From assembly GCA_934309145.1 (NCBI GenBank), contig CAKRCW010000011.1, forward strand, positions 1-64,000: a DNA stretch of 64,000 bases, written 5' to 3'. Each line of letters starts with the position of its first letter. Positions within the stretch are counted from its first letter, which is position 1. The position numbers and the translations under genes are program-made. This DNA comes from an uncultured Lachnospiraceae bacterium. GTDB lineage: Bacteria; Bacillota; Clostridia; Lachnospirales; Lachnospiraceae. Below, piece after piece: positions 45,351 through 54,355 of this stretch. The notes under the pieces are model-generated. The model searched no databases. It saw nothing but the letters and a program-made list of their open reading frames with translations, and was not told where the DNA came from.

Positions 45351-46229
45351 TTATATATAATCATATATTGTCATCTGCGTGCCAAGAGTCTTATTCTTAT
45401 ACTCACGCATAAATCTAAGCAGCTCCTCACGGTCATGCACTATATTATTCTCATCGCAGGTCTTTCTGAAATAAGACATAAGCTCATCCTTATTGGGACT
45501 TGCAAGCTCATACGCCTCGCCATAGGTTTCTATGTATCGCTCCTTCATTCCCGGAAATAGTCTGTCCAACTGCTCATAGTAATGTTCTCTGCTTCCCGGT
45601 CTCAGTGTGAGCGACATGCCATCATTCATTATACCATACACTCCAGCATCTATACAGTATTTCATAATCCCCTTTACGTTGTCCATATTGTCATTTATAA
45701 ATGGCAATATCGGGTTCATCCATACAATAGTAGGTATACCACGTTCCTTTAGGGCAAGCAATACTGAAAACCTTTCCTTTGTCGTGCAGACATTTGGCTC
45801 GAGCTTTTTACAGAGCTCCTCGTCATAGGTTGTCATTGTAATTCCAACCACACACTTGGTTTTTCTGTTTATCTTGTCAAGGATATCTATGTCTCTCATT
45901 ATAAGATTAGATTTGGTCTGTATGGCAAGTCCAAAATCAAATCTCTCTATCTGGTTCAGACAACGCCTCGTTATCTGTAGCTCCTCCTCAATAGGGACAT
46001 AAGGATCTGTCAATGCACCTGCCATAATCATACCCTTCGTTCTCTTTCTTCTAAGGGTGTGTTCAAGCAGCTCATCTGCCTTAAGCTTTACCTCTATATC
46101 CTCAAAATCGTGATTCATACGATAGCATTTACTTCTGGAATCACAATATATGCAGCCATGTGTACATCCCCTGTAGAGGTTCATTCCATTCTGAGGTGAT
46201 AGAATTGCCTTTACTTCCTTGTAATGCAT
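45351..46229 (-). CDS. Radical SAM protein, spore photoproduct lyase-like
   Basis: A 292-residue radical SAM enzyme. Cluster-binding motif CTHGCIYC (about residues 22-29; CxxxCxxC) near the start, followed by the SplB-type stretch MIMAGALTDPYVPIEEEL and AIQTKSNLIMRDIDIL. It would cleave SAM with a 4Fe-4S cluster to make a radical. The substrate is not evident; SplB-like proteins include non-spore members. It sits 18 bp after the JetC-like gene on the same strand and might be in that transcript. Confidence 0.85.
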   Translation of the reverse strand: MHYKEVKAILSPQNGMNLYRGCTHGCIYCDSRSKCYRMNHDFEDIEVKLKADELLEHTLRRKRTKGMIMAGALTDPYVPIEEELQITRRCLNQIERFDFGLAIQTKSNLIMRDIDILDKINRKTKCVVGITMTTYDEELCKKLEPNVCTTKERFSVLLALKERGIPTIVWMNPILPFINDNMDNVKGIMKYCIDAGVYGIMNDGMSLTLRPGSREHYYEQLDRLFPGMKERYIETYGEAYELASPNKDELMSYFRKTCDENNIVHDREELLRFMREYKNKTLGTQMTIYDYI

Positions 46230-46247
46230 TTATATTTCATCCTCCTG

Positions 46248-49200
46248 CTATATAAAATCAAAGCTTACCTGTTCGTATTCAAGGTCCTGATATTCAAGCT
46301 CCTCCTGGTCAACCTTGCTTGTGTAATCAGTTACAACCGTAAGCTGCCTTCCTCCTGACATCTGCTGACCTAAGATATAGTTCACATCAAATCTTCCGGT
46401 TATAGCAGGCGTTGCACCTCTTGCAGGTACAATAAGCTGTACGTTGTTAGCCTTAAGCATAGCAAATATAGGTTCCCATATATATACATCCTTGGCAGCA
46501 CCAAATGGATTATCTATAAATATAGTCTTGGTTCTTACACCCTCATTTCCAAACTGGTACATACCTGATATATAATTAATTATTGATATCAAAAACTGTA
46601 TATATATACCCTGTGACTGTCCTGTACTTCCGACAGCCTCCTCGTATTTCAGATAGCGGCTCTGCTCCTTAATACGCTCACGTTTATATAATGACAGCTT
46701 AATTCCATTCATATCTGTTACTATAACACCAAACAGCTTCTTTAATGCGAGGCTGTTTCTTATGAATTTCATTCGTTCTCTGTCATTATCGTAATCATCC
46801 GCCTGTGCCACAATCTTATCTATATAATCTGACATTCTCTGTCTCAAAAATTCTTCCTTAACATATGGTATATTGAGTCCAACCATCTGTATTGATTCAC
46901 CCTCAGACATTATATGTGACAGCTTAGGCAGCTTATCAAGCTCAGAACGTACATCAAGGCAGCGCTGCAAACACTGTTCCTCGAAGTTCTGCTTGATTGT
47001 CTCCATGTCAACAAGGCTCTTTGAAACCCTGTCTCTCTCCAATCTGATGTAATCTATTATTGATTCCAGACTGTCCATAAGCTCTTTGGCCTGATTTTTA
47101 TTGTCAGGTATCATAACATCATCACGGATGGTCTGTGCAAGCTCATATACCTCCATCTGGTCGAGTGCAGAGGCAGTGTTGCCCTTGAACTTAAGCAGCT
47201 CATGCTGTGCTCTCTCAAGTGATTTGGTACTCTTATCGTACGCAAGTAAGGTATTCTCAAATGTCTCTCTTAACTTATCCTTATCACCCACAAATGGTTT
47301 TACACCCTCAAGGCTTATATCGTTTGTAACTATGATACGCTTAACATCTTTATAGAGGTCAACCATATAGCCCTGCTGTCTGCTGTATCTCTTTAGCTCG
47401 TCATCGCACTCTTTTGCTTCCCTCTCAAGTCTCTTAAGAAGCTCCTCGCCACTCTCAAGACTCTGAACTATCTCAGATAAGCTTGCATCTGTCTCCTCGT
47501 ACTTGCCAAATGATGCCTCTATATTAGATATAGCATAAGAAACACTTCCCAAAAGGCGATTGATAGCAGATTCCTTATCCTTAATCTTACCGTCTGTCTC
47601 CTTTAACTGCTGTCTTGCATCGTCAATGCTTCGCTTTGCTGACTTAAGCACTTCATCATCTGCATGGTAAAGCAGACCTCTCGCCTCTAAATCACTTAAC
47701 TTCTTTACATCTGTTCCACGCTTCTCTATTCCCTTTATAAGACGCTCCATGGAAACAGATAATGTGTCCATCAAAAGTCTCTTATCCTCTATGGTCTTTG
47801 CATCCTCGCTTCCCGCATTTACCATAGCTATAAACCTTGCCTGGAGCTCATCATCACTCAATGTCAGGACGTCATACTCATGGTCGATATTGTAATATGT
47901 CTTATAGTTGGCATCCCAGTCAGCGGAAATGTCCTCCATCCTCTTCTTGAGAGTCTGAAGTCTTGCTCTCTCCTCAGCGAGAGAACGGTCACCATCATCC
48001 GCATCAATCGTAATCTCATTTATCTTCTGCTCTAATCGTGTGATGTCCTCCTCACACTTCTTGACAGTGTCTTCATTTTTGCTTATAACCTCACTTAACT
48101 GTCCTATCGTATAGAGCTTATTTATATCCTCTAGACACTTCTCGTACTCTCGTCTTGTATCCTTTACCTTATTTTCCTCTTCTGCGATGTTGTTCCTGTA
48201 ACCTGCTATTTTAGTCTCGCTAAGAGTAAGCTTATCCGTAAGTAAATCTCTCTCTTTTCTTGCCCGCTCAAGCTTTTCTCCGGCTTCCTTAAACTCGCTG
48301 TCAGAAATTCTGTACACAAACATCTGATCCTGTCTGTAGGCAGCTAAAACCTCCTCCTTCATCTCAAGAGTAAGCATAAGCTCCCTGCATCTGGTCTCCT
48401 CAGCCTTTGTAAGCTTGTCTATTATTCCGGCATCCGTCAGTTGTTCCACGCCCTTATGAACCGCAAATGCATTTTCGCCAAAATACATTCCGCGTCCATC
48501 TAATTTGTCAATGTCATAAATATTCACATAGACATCATTTGTCTCAACGGAATATATATTTTCATCATCCTTTATCTCATCATATGAGGCTGTCACAACA
48601 CCATAAGGGAGTTCCGGATTAGTCTCTAACACCTGTCTCTGTTTATCCACAGGCAAGGCAGACAAATAATCCATACCGTACATGGCAGACACACCATGTC
48701 TTGTCTCTATGTAATCTATTATCTTCCTTGCAGCATCAGATATATCTATAAGTCTGCCCTCAGCTAAACGCTTCTTTCTTCTGTCCGAAGCATTTATATC
48801 ACGTCTAAGCTTCTCTATCTCTATAATTGCACTTGTGATTCTCTCACCTAATACATCTGCAAGCCGACTCTCATCATCAACGCAGCCATAAACCTGCTTG
48901 ATATTCTGAAGCTTATCATAAGCCTCCTTAAATTCCTGTTCTCTGGCTGATAAGCTCTCAATTATCTTATCGTTGCTCTCCTGCTTTTCTGCAAACAATG
49001 ACTGATTAAGAAGCTCCTCATTAAGTAATCTTTTGCACTCATCAATTATGCTCTCGCTGTTGGCTAACTTCTGCTCTAAAGCAAAAAGCTCCTGCTCGCT
49101 GTCCTCCTGCTGCTCCTTGTACTGAGTAAACTTTATATTGTGCATTGACATCCTTATCTCAGACAAACGCTCTGATAATCTTACTATCTCCTCATCAGAA

Positions 49201-50651
49201 TTCTTCTTTGTACTCCTTATAACCGCAAGCTCTGTCTCTGCCTCTCTTAGCAGCTTGTCATGGTATGCGTATGCCGCCTCTGACTTAAGTATTGACTCTG
49301 TGAGCTCCTCTATCTGTCTCCTAATATCAGCAAGGACCACATCCGTACGCATTTTTATATTGTACACATATGTATATAACAGCTCCTCATCAAATGAGGC
49401 TTCCTGCATCATATTCTTAATTACAGCATCATGCATATAGTATTTTTTTCTGTCCTCGATGTATTCAAGGTAATCGTTAATACTCTCCTTAAGCTCCATA
49501 TCAAGCTTAAGGTCATCTATACGCTTCTGCTCAAGCTCATGCTGTCTTAAAAGGCTGTCAACCTCTCCCTTTAACTCATCTATGGTTCGTTTATCCTTTG
49601 CAACCTTGAGTGACTCTATATGTTGTCTCTGATTATTCTTCTGACTCCATTTTTCATCTCTCTTTGCAGTAAGAGCAGTCATCTTCTCCTCGTCCTCTTT
49701 AGCGAACTCCTCTCCCGTCACACAGATTGACGCAAGCATATCACTAAGACTTGTCTGCTCCTGGTATAAAGACGAAAATGAGGCAACCTTATCTCTTAAC
49801 ACACTGACTAATTCTGTCTGGTGGTCATAGCTTGCTATATCCTTTTTCTTCTTGGCTAAAACTGTCAGCTGTTCTTTGATATCCATGAGCATCTTTGCCA
49901 TAGAATCAGAGCCATCCTCATCTCTCTCAGTCTTAACCATGTATGCCTTCTCAATTATCTCCTCAATGAGAAGGTCCTCAACTACCTTTCTGGTAGTCTT
50001 ATAATTATTCTCAAAGTATGTTCTTACATGTCCCTCAGTTTTATTTATACCTCTTATTATCTCCCACTGACTTTCATGAAGTCCGTATCTGCTGATAAAT
50101 CTCTGGTACTCGCCCTTTCGCTCAAACACCTGCACCTTAAGGGACATATCCTTGTGCTCCAAATCCTTAAGGTAGGTTCTAAGTCCCTGATATGTTATCC
50201 TCTCCCCATCCTTCACAAGTGGCAGATTGACAATATCGTTTTTGTTGTATTCCCTGTAAAATATACAGTAGTTAAAATACTCTACAGATGCAACGTCCTT
50301 CTTTGCCTCAGTCTCACTCTCATCCTTAGCCTTTCTCGCACAAAAGCCCGTAGTCATATACCTGTATCCCTCTGTACTGTCAACCTCATCTAACTTCCAT
50401 TCGACAAGTGAGTGAATAGTTGTATTGCCATTTCCGGTACGGAACAGCTTCTCTATAGGTTGTTTCTCATCTAAGGTACAGTTGGGAATCATATTCTGAA
50501 GCAGAAGCAGCATCAACACACTCTTACCACCGCCATTGGCAAGGTCATACAGCGTATTTTTGCCATACATACGCATGGTAAAATCATCATAGAACTGTGT
50601 ACCAAAGTTATATTTTACATTGTTTACTCTTATTCTGTTGATACTAGGCAT
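46248..50651 (-). CDS. MukB/JetC-like SMC-family ATPase
   Basis: A 1467-residue SMC-type protein. Start at 50651 (MPSINRIRV) follows GGGAGGTG by 7 nt; the gene begins inside the last codons of the JetB-like gene. Walker A ANGGGKSVLM (39-44 core), long helical and coiled-coil regions (about 270-600 and 800-1200) around a hinge-like middle, signature-like GSTGQSQG (from residue 1341) and Walker B TIFIDNPFG (about 1376-1384). Odd: the residue after the Walker B Asp is Asn where SMC and ABC ATPases have the catalytic Glu. With the two upstream genes it makes a MukBEF-like condensin of the Wadjet kind. Confidence 0.85.
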   Translation of the reverse strand: MPSINRIRVNNVKYNFGTQFYDDFTMRMYGKNTLYDLANGGGKSVLMLLLLQNMIPNCTLDEKQPIEKLFRTGNGNTTIHSLVEWKLDEVDSTEGYRYMTTGFCARKAKDESETEAKKDVASVEYFNYCIFYREYNKNDIVNLPLVKDGERITYQGLRTYLKDLEHKDMSLKVQVFERKGEYQRFISRYGLHESQWEIIRGINKTEGHVRTYFENNYKTTRKVVEDLLIEEIIEKAYMVKTERDEDGSDSMAKMLMDIKEQLTVLAKKKKDIASYDHQTELVSVLRDKVASFSSLYQEQTSLSDMLASICVTGEEFAKEDEEKMTALTAKRDEKWSQKNNQRQHIESLKVAKDKRTIDELKGEVDSLLRQHELEQKRIDDLKLDMELKESINDYLEYIEDRKKYYMHDAVIKNMMQEASFDEELLYTYVYNIKMRTDVVLADIRRQIEELTESILKSEAAYAYHDKLLREAETELAVIRSTKKNSDEEIVRLSERLSEIRMSMHNIKFTQYKEQQEDSEQELFALEQKLANSESIIDECKRLLNEELLNQSLFAEKQESNDKIIESLSAREQEFKEAYDKLQNIKQVYGCVDDESRLADVLGERITSAIIEIEKLRRDINASDRRKKRLAEGRLIDISDAARKIIDYIETRHGVSAMYGMDYLSALPVDKQRQVLETNPELPYGVVTASYDEIKDDENIYSVETNDVYVNIYDIDKLDGRGMYFGENAFAVHKGVEQLTDAGIIDKLTKAEETRCRELMLTLEMKEEVLAAYRQDQMFVYRISDSEFKEAGEKLERARKERDLLTDKLTLSETKIAGYRNNIAEEENKVKDTRREYEKCLEDINKLYTIGQLSEVISKNEDTVKKCEEDITRLEQKINEITIDADDGDRSLAEERARLQTLKKRMEDISADWDANYKTYYNIDHEYDVLTLSDDELQARFIAMVNAGSEDAKTIEDKRLLMDTLSVSMERLIKGIEKRGTDVKKLSDLEARGLLYHADDEVLKSAKRSIDDARQQLKETDGKIKDKESAINRLLGSVSYAISNIEASFGKYEETDASLSEIVQSLESGEELLKRLEREAKECDDELKRYSRQQGYMVDLYKDVKRIIVTNDISLEGVKPFVGDKDKLRETFENTLLAYDKSTKSLERAQHELLKFKGNTASALDQMEVYELAQTIRDDVMIPDNKNQAKELMDSLESIIDYIRLERDRVSKSLVDMETIKQNFEEQCLQRCLDVRSELDKLPKLSHIMSEGESIQMVGLNIPYVKEEFLRQRMSDYIDKIVAQADDYDNDRERMKFIRNSLALKKLFGVIVTDMNGIKLSLYKRERIKEQSRYLKYEEAVGSTGQSQGIYIQFLISIINYISGMYQFGNEGVRTKTIFIDNPFGAAKDVYIWEPIFAMLKANNVQLIVPARGATPAITGRFDVNYILGQQMSGGRQLTVVTDYTSKVDQEELEYQDLEYEQVSFDFI

Positions 50652-51357
50652 CCGTTTCACCTCCCAGAGCCTTATATATACGTCCCTTGTACTCCTCAAA
50701 ATAATTCTCAACTATCGCCTTAAAACGGTCAGTCGGATAATATCTCTCATCAACCTCTACAAATAAATGCTGTGCGACCATAAAGTTAAATGCCAGCTTG
50801 ACATATCCACTTCTGGATGCGCGTGACGCACGATTCTTATCACGTTCCTCAGAGGTGACAACAGGTAACTCATCCCATAAAAGTGCAAGAGTCTTAAAGC
50901 TTTCCTCCTCTAACTCCTCCATGGAATACACTGACAAATCAGCAGTTATAGATGAAAGATAAGCTGTCACCTGCTCTATTACGTCCTCTAATCTCACATA
51001 TTCCTTAACCTGATATGAAGCTGAATCCTGATAAAACAGCAACAGGCTATTGTACATAATAAAATAAACCATATACAGCTCTTTGTTTAATCTTAAGCCA
51101 AGTATTCTCTTCATGTCATCATTGGTGTAACCAAATACTCTGTTGCCCTCACCCGGCGACACATATATAGCTTCATTGTGCTCATACAGGTTTAAGTTAA
51201 GCTTCTTAAGCAATCTCGTTGTAATATCATATACCGAAGCATTTGAATAAAATTCCTCATACAGCTCCCTTGTATCAGGATTAGAACGGGATATCTCCTG
51301 TCCGGTTATCAATGCTGAATATATATCAAGTGCTTTGTCAAGACTTCTCTCCTCCAT
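50644..51357 (-). CDS. MukE/JetB-like condensin subunit (DUF6063-type)
   Basis: A 237-residue soluble protein that lies between the kleisin-like and SMC-like genes. No catalytic motifs; the length and place match the small winged-helix subunit (MukE/JetB) that binds the kleisin in MukBEF and Wadjet complexes. The GGAGG for it lies in the end of the kleisin-like gene, 2 bp upstream; it overlaps the SMC gene by 8 bp. Assignment rests on synteny more than sequence. Confidence 0.7.
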   Translation of the reverse strand: MEERSLDKALDIYSALITGQEISRSNPDTRELYEEFYSNASVYDITTRLLKKLNLNLYEHNEAIYVSPGEGNRVFGYTNDDMKRILGLRLNKELYMVYFIMYNSLLLFYQDSASYQVKEYVRLEDVIEQVTAYLSSITADLSVYSMEELEEESFKTLALLWDELPVVTSEERDKNRASRASRSGYVKLAFNFMVAQHLFVEVDERYYPTDRFKAIVENYFEEYKGRIYKALGGETDA

Positions 51358-51359
51358 GA

Positions 51360-52919
51360 TTATCCCATCCTCCTTTCAAATATCATATCAGTAACCTCAA
51401 AGGTCTCCTCTGTATTCTGAAGCTTTATCTCTACCTGTTCATTGCCAAATGAAATGGCAAATTCCATATCCCTTAATCTTTCCTTATCGTCATCATCCAT
51501 ATTGGCTACTACCATCTCCTCAAGCAGAGTGTCCTGTTTCTCAAGCATTTTCGCCATGCTATACTCTCTCTTGCCCGCGAGGTGAACTAAAAATGCATAG
51601 TAGTCGCGATTCTGGTATATCTCCTCACCAAATTTAATCTCCAATATACCGTTAAATTCCTTCAGAGTTACCTTATTCCACTTCTTTAACTGGTCTAACA
51701 GCTCATAGAATATCTTGGCAAAATTCCTGCCAATCTTCTTATCTAATATCTCATCCTCGTACTCAAAACCAAAGTCAAGCTCCCGCTTTTCAACCTTCTC
51801 ACCACGATTCTTGTCATCATTCTTAAGTGTGAGCATATTGTCTATTGATTTCATGGTAAACATCTTCTCAAGCTTTGGTGCAAACAGAGGCATCAGAATG
51901 TGCGACATCTTCTCCGGCGAATCTTCCTCCATGAGCTTTAAGAGGCTCTGTCTGAAATCAAATACAGGTCTTAATCTTCTTAACTTGGCACGACTTATAA
52001 TCTTATCCGATATCTGCTGCAAATCCATAGTCTCAGCTATAAGCCTTCCATGGTTATGTATGGTTTTCTTAAGCTCCGTTTCAAGTCTTGCTATCTCGTC
52101 AAGTGCTTTTGACTGTGGAGCTTCCTCACCACTATCCTTTCCTGTCTCAAAGGTGGCTTTCTCTATCGCCTTATCAACAAGTGCTTTATTCTTGGCAAAC
52201 TGCTTTTGTTCCTCGGAGAACCATTTTGCAGTTGTGTCCATGTACTGCTCATACGCCTTTGCTCCCTCAAACACATCTATAGAAAGAAGCTTTAACACCT
52301 GCTCCTTCTCAAGCAAAAGCTTGGTAACCTGACTGTTAATCCTCTTTACTACATCTATACCACCCTTAAAATTATTTGAGCGAATCATCTTCTCAAGAAG
52401 CAGTTGGGAGATATTTATCTTACTCTCGTCCTTTATCTCCTTTGTGTCCAAATAAAATTCTATTCCATCTGAGGTAATCGTGTATAGCACCTGACCATTT
52501 TCAATCCTGCTGTCAATCAGCTTAACTCTATATATTCTGTTCTTCCTCACCTCAGGATCATAGAACTTAAACTCAAATGCACGGCCATCATTCTTTAGCT
52601 TGTCAAATATGTATGATATTAGCTGTTTTTTCTCCTCGTCTGTATCTGATATCTCAAAGTCTCTGTCTAACAATTCTGTTAAAAATGACTCATATTCTTC
52701 ATAGGTGATATCCTTTTCACGGAAGTTGTTTTCATTAATAAAAAAGCGCAAGGATGCCATAGTAATATAACCCATATCAAGGAATGAGTACTTTCCCTCC
52801 TTATACTGGGAAAAAGTAGTCTCATTCAGCACAAAAAACGGGTAATATTTCTTCAAATTCTGCATTCTTGCGCTATGCTCTGCAATTATATCATTTATCA
52901 TAACGTGCTTCAGTGCCAT
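51360..52919 (-). CDS. MukF/JetA-like kleisin subunit
   Basis: A 519-residue, mainly helical protein and first gene of the condensin operon. Start at 52919 (MALKHVMIND) follows AGAGG by 5 nt; a further ATG 11 codons upstream has no ribosome binding site. In position and size it matches JetA/MukF, the kleisin that closes the SMC ring. A coiled-coil region with LARLETELKK-type helices lies around residue 280-310. Promoter at 52973-53001. Assignment by context and size; the family resemblance is moderate. Confidence 0.75.
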   Translation of the reverse strand: MALKHVMINDIIAEHSARMQNLKKYYPFFVLNETTFSQYKEGKYSFLDMGYITMASLRFFINENNFREKDITYEEYESFLTELLDRDFEISDTDEEKKQLISYIFDKLKNDGRAFEFKFYDPEVRKNRIYRVKLIDSRIENGQVLYTITSDGIEFYLDTKEIKDESKINISQLLLEKMIRSNNFKGGIDVVKRINSQVTKLLLEKEQVLKLLSIDVFEGAKAYEQYMDTTAKWFSEEQKQFAKNKALVDKAIEKATFETGKDSGEEAPQSKALDEIARLETELKKTIHNHGRLIAETMDLQQISDKIISRAKLRRLRPVFDFRQSLLKLMEEDSPEKMSHILMPLFAPKLEKMFTMKSIDNMLTLKNDDKNRGEKVEKRELDFGFEYEDEILDKKIGRNFAKIFYELLDQLKKWNKVTLKEFNGILEIKFGEEIYQNRDYYAFLVHLAGKREYSMAKMLEKQDTLLEEMVVANMDDDDKERLRDMEFAISFGNEQVEIKLQNTEETFEVTDMIFERRMG

Positions 52920-52972
52920 GAAATCCTCTTCCTTATCGTACAAAATGTGCATAACTATTTATATTTTAATAC

Positions 52973-53001
52973 AATATAGGAAATAAAACAAGGAGTAACA
53001 A
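52973..53001 (-). promoter_or_regulatory. Promoter of the JetABC-like operon
   Basis: Minus-strand TTGTTA (53001-52996), 17-nt spacer and TATATT (52978-52973), 54 nt before the chosen start of the kleisin-like gene. It lies right after the stop of the MATE gene, so the operon has its own promoter. Confidence 0.6.
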
Positions 53002-53005
53002 GCTG

Positions 53006-54331
53006 TCAAAAAGCCGGCCACGATTTTCTAAGTGCAACATAGGAGATTAAAAAGTTCGCAAGCCAACCAGCTGGTACAGCAAGCCAGACAAATTCAATAC
53101 CAAAACGTGGTGCAAAAATTAAAGCAACGGATAAGCGAATCGCAAGGTTCACCATGTTTGCAATGAGGAACGGACGCATAATTCCGAGACCACGAAGTAC
53201 CCCGTCAGTTGCCATTTTAATTCCCATAAAGATGAAAAAATAGCCGATCCATTTCATATAATTCCCGGACACCTGATAGGCAAAGTCTGTTCCGTCCTTA
53301 CCAAGGAATAATGAGGAAATTTGTACGTGCAGCGTTTCAATGACTATGAAAGCAACAGCTGCAAAGCACACATCCAGCATCAAGGCAGCATGGTAACCTT
53401 TTTTGATACGTTGTGGTTTGTTTGCGCCAAGATTCTGGGAAACATACGGCGAAACTGCATTACCGATGGATACAAAAATCAGTGAAAAAACATTCTCCAC
53501 ACGCATTGTTGCTGAATACCCCGCGAGTGCCTGTGTGCCGAATGGATTTACAACTGCCTGTACAATCATCATACCGATGGACACTGTGGACTGCTGAAGA
53601 ATCGATGGAACAGCAATGCGAAGCATAGACTGTAGCTTCTGCCAATCAAACCAGCGAAAGGGGCTTTTATATCGTCGCATACGCACAAAGAATATTAAAA
53701 GCGAAAGCACTGCGGAAATTCCCTGTGCAATCAGAGTCGCAATGGCTGCACCAAACACGCCGAGTTCAAGCCCGGCTACCATCCAAAGATCCATTAAAAT
53801 ATTTAGGATGGACGAAAAAATCAGCAGAACAAGTGGAATTTTTGATTCGCCGATTGAGGTGAACATGGTGGAAAGAATATTATACATAAACAAAAACGGA
53901 AAGCCCACAAAATAGACCCTCAGATACAGCACTGCGTCGTCAAGTATATCATCAGGGGTTTGCAATCCTCTCATCATCGAGTGAGAAAAACAAAAGCCAA
54001 AAATACCAAGGACAATACTTAGAAGCAAAAAGCAAATCAAGGAGGTTGACACAATTGTTTTCATTTTGCCATACTCCTTGGCTCCGAAATAACGACTAAC
54101 AAGCACACCGGCTCCGACACCGGCTCCCAGTGCCACGCAAATGAACACATTAGTTAGTGCTGCACAGGCACCGACAGCTGCAAGTGCAGGAGAACCAACA
54201 AACTGACCAACAATAATAGAGTCAGCCATATTGTATATTTGCTGAAAAAAGCTCCCGAGAATCATCGGCATTGCAAAAACCGTCAACGCTTTGAGCGGCA
54301 CATCAGTTATCAAATACTCATCTTTTGACAT
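53006..54331 (-). CDS. MATE family efflux transporter
   Basis: A full-length 441-residue MATE exporter of the NorM/DinF kind, 12 membrane segments, with landmarks such as FAMPMILGSFFQQIYNMADS and GAAIATLIAQGIS. Start at 54331 is preferred (GGAGG 9 nt upstream), two codons after the first ATG. Codon use looks more GC-rich than in most neighbours (GCG, CGC, GGC common), a sign that fits recent transfer. The two-component genes that follow upstream share the strand, 25 bp away, and may control it. Confidence 0.88.
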   Translation of the reverse strand: MSKDEYLITDVPLKALTVFAMPMILGSFFQQIYNMADSIIVGQFVGSPALAAVGACAALTNVFICVALGAGVGAGVLVSRYFGAKEYGKMKTIVSTSLICFLLLSIVLGIFGFCFSHSMMRGLQTPDDILDDAVLYLRVYFVGFPFLFMYNILSTMFTSIGESKIPLVLLIFSSILNILMDLWMVAGLELGVFGAAIATLIAQGISAVLSLLIFFVRMRRYKSPFRWFDWQKLQSMLRIAVPSILQQSTVSIGMMIVQAVVNPFGTQALAGYSATMRVENVFSLIFVSIGNAVSPYVSQNLGANKPQRIKKGYHAALMLDVCFAAVAFIVIETLHVQISSLFLGKDGTDFAYQVSGNYMKWIGYFFIFMGIKMATDGVLRGLGIMRPFLIANMVNLAIRLSVALIFAPRFGIEFVWLAVPAGWLANFLISYVALRKSWPAF

Positions 54332-54355
54332 TATCATATTCCTCCATGTATAGAA

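Noticed and set aside
45351..52919. JetD or other nuclease next to the JetABC genes
   Set aside because: No ORF with a topoVI-like or DUF2220 shape was found on either side; the neighbours are a radical SAM gene and a MATE exporter.
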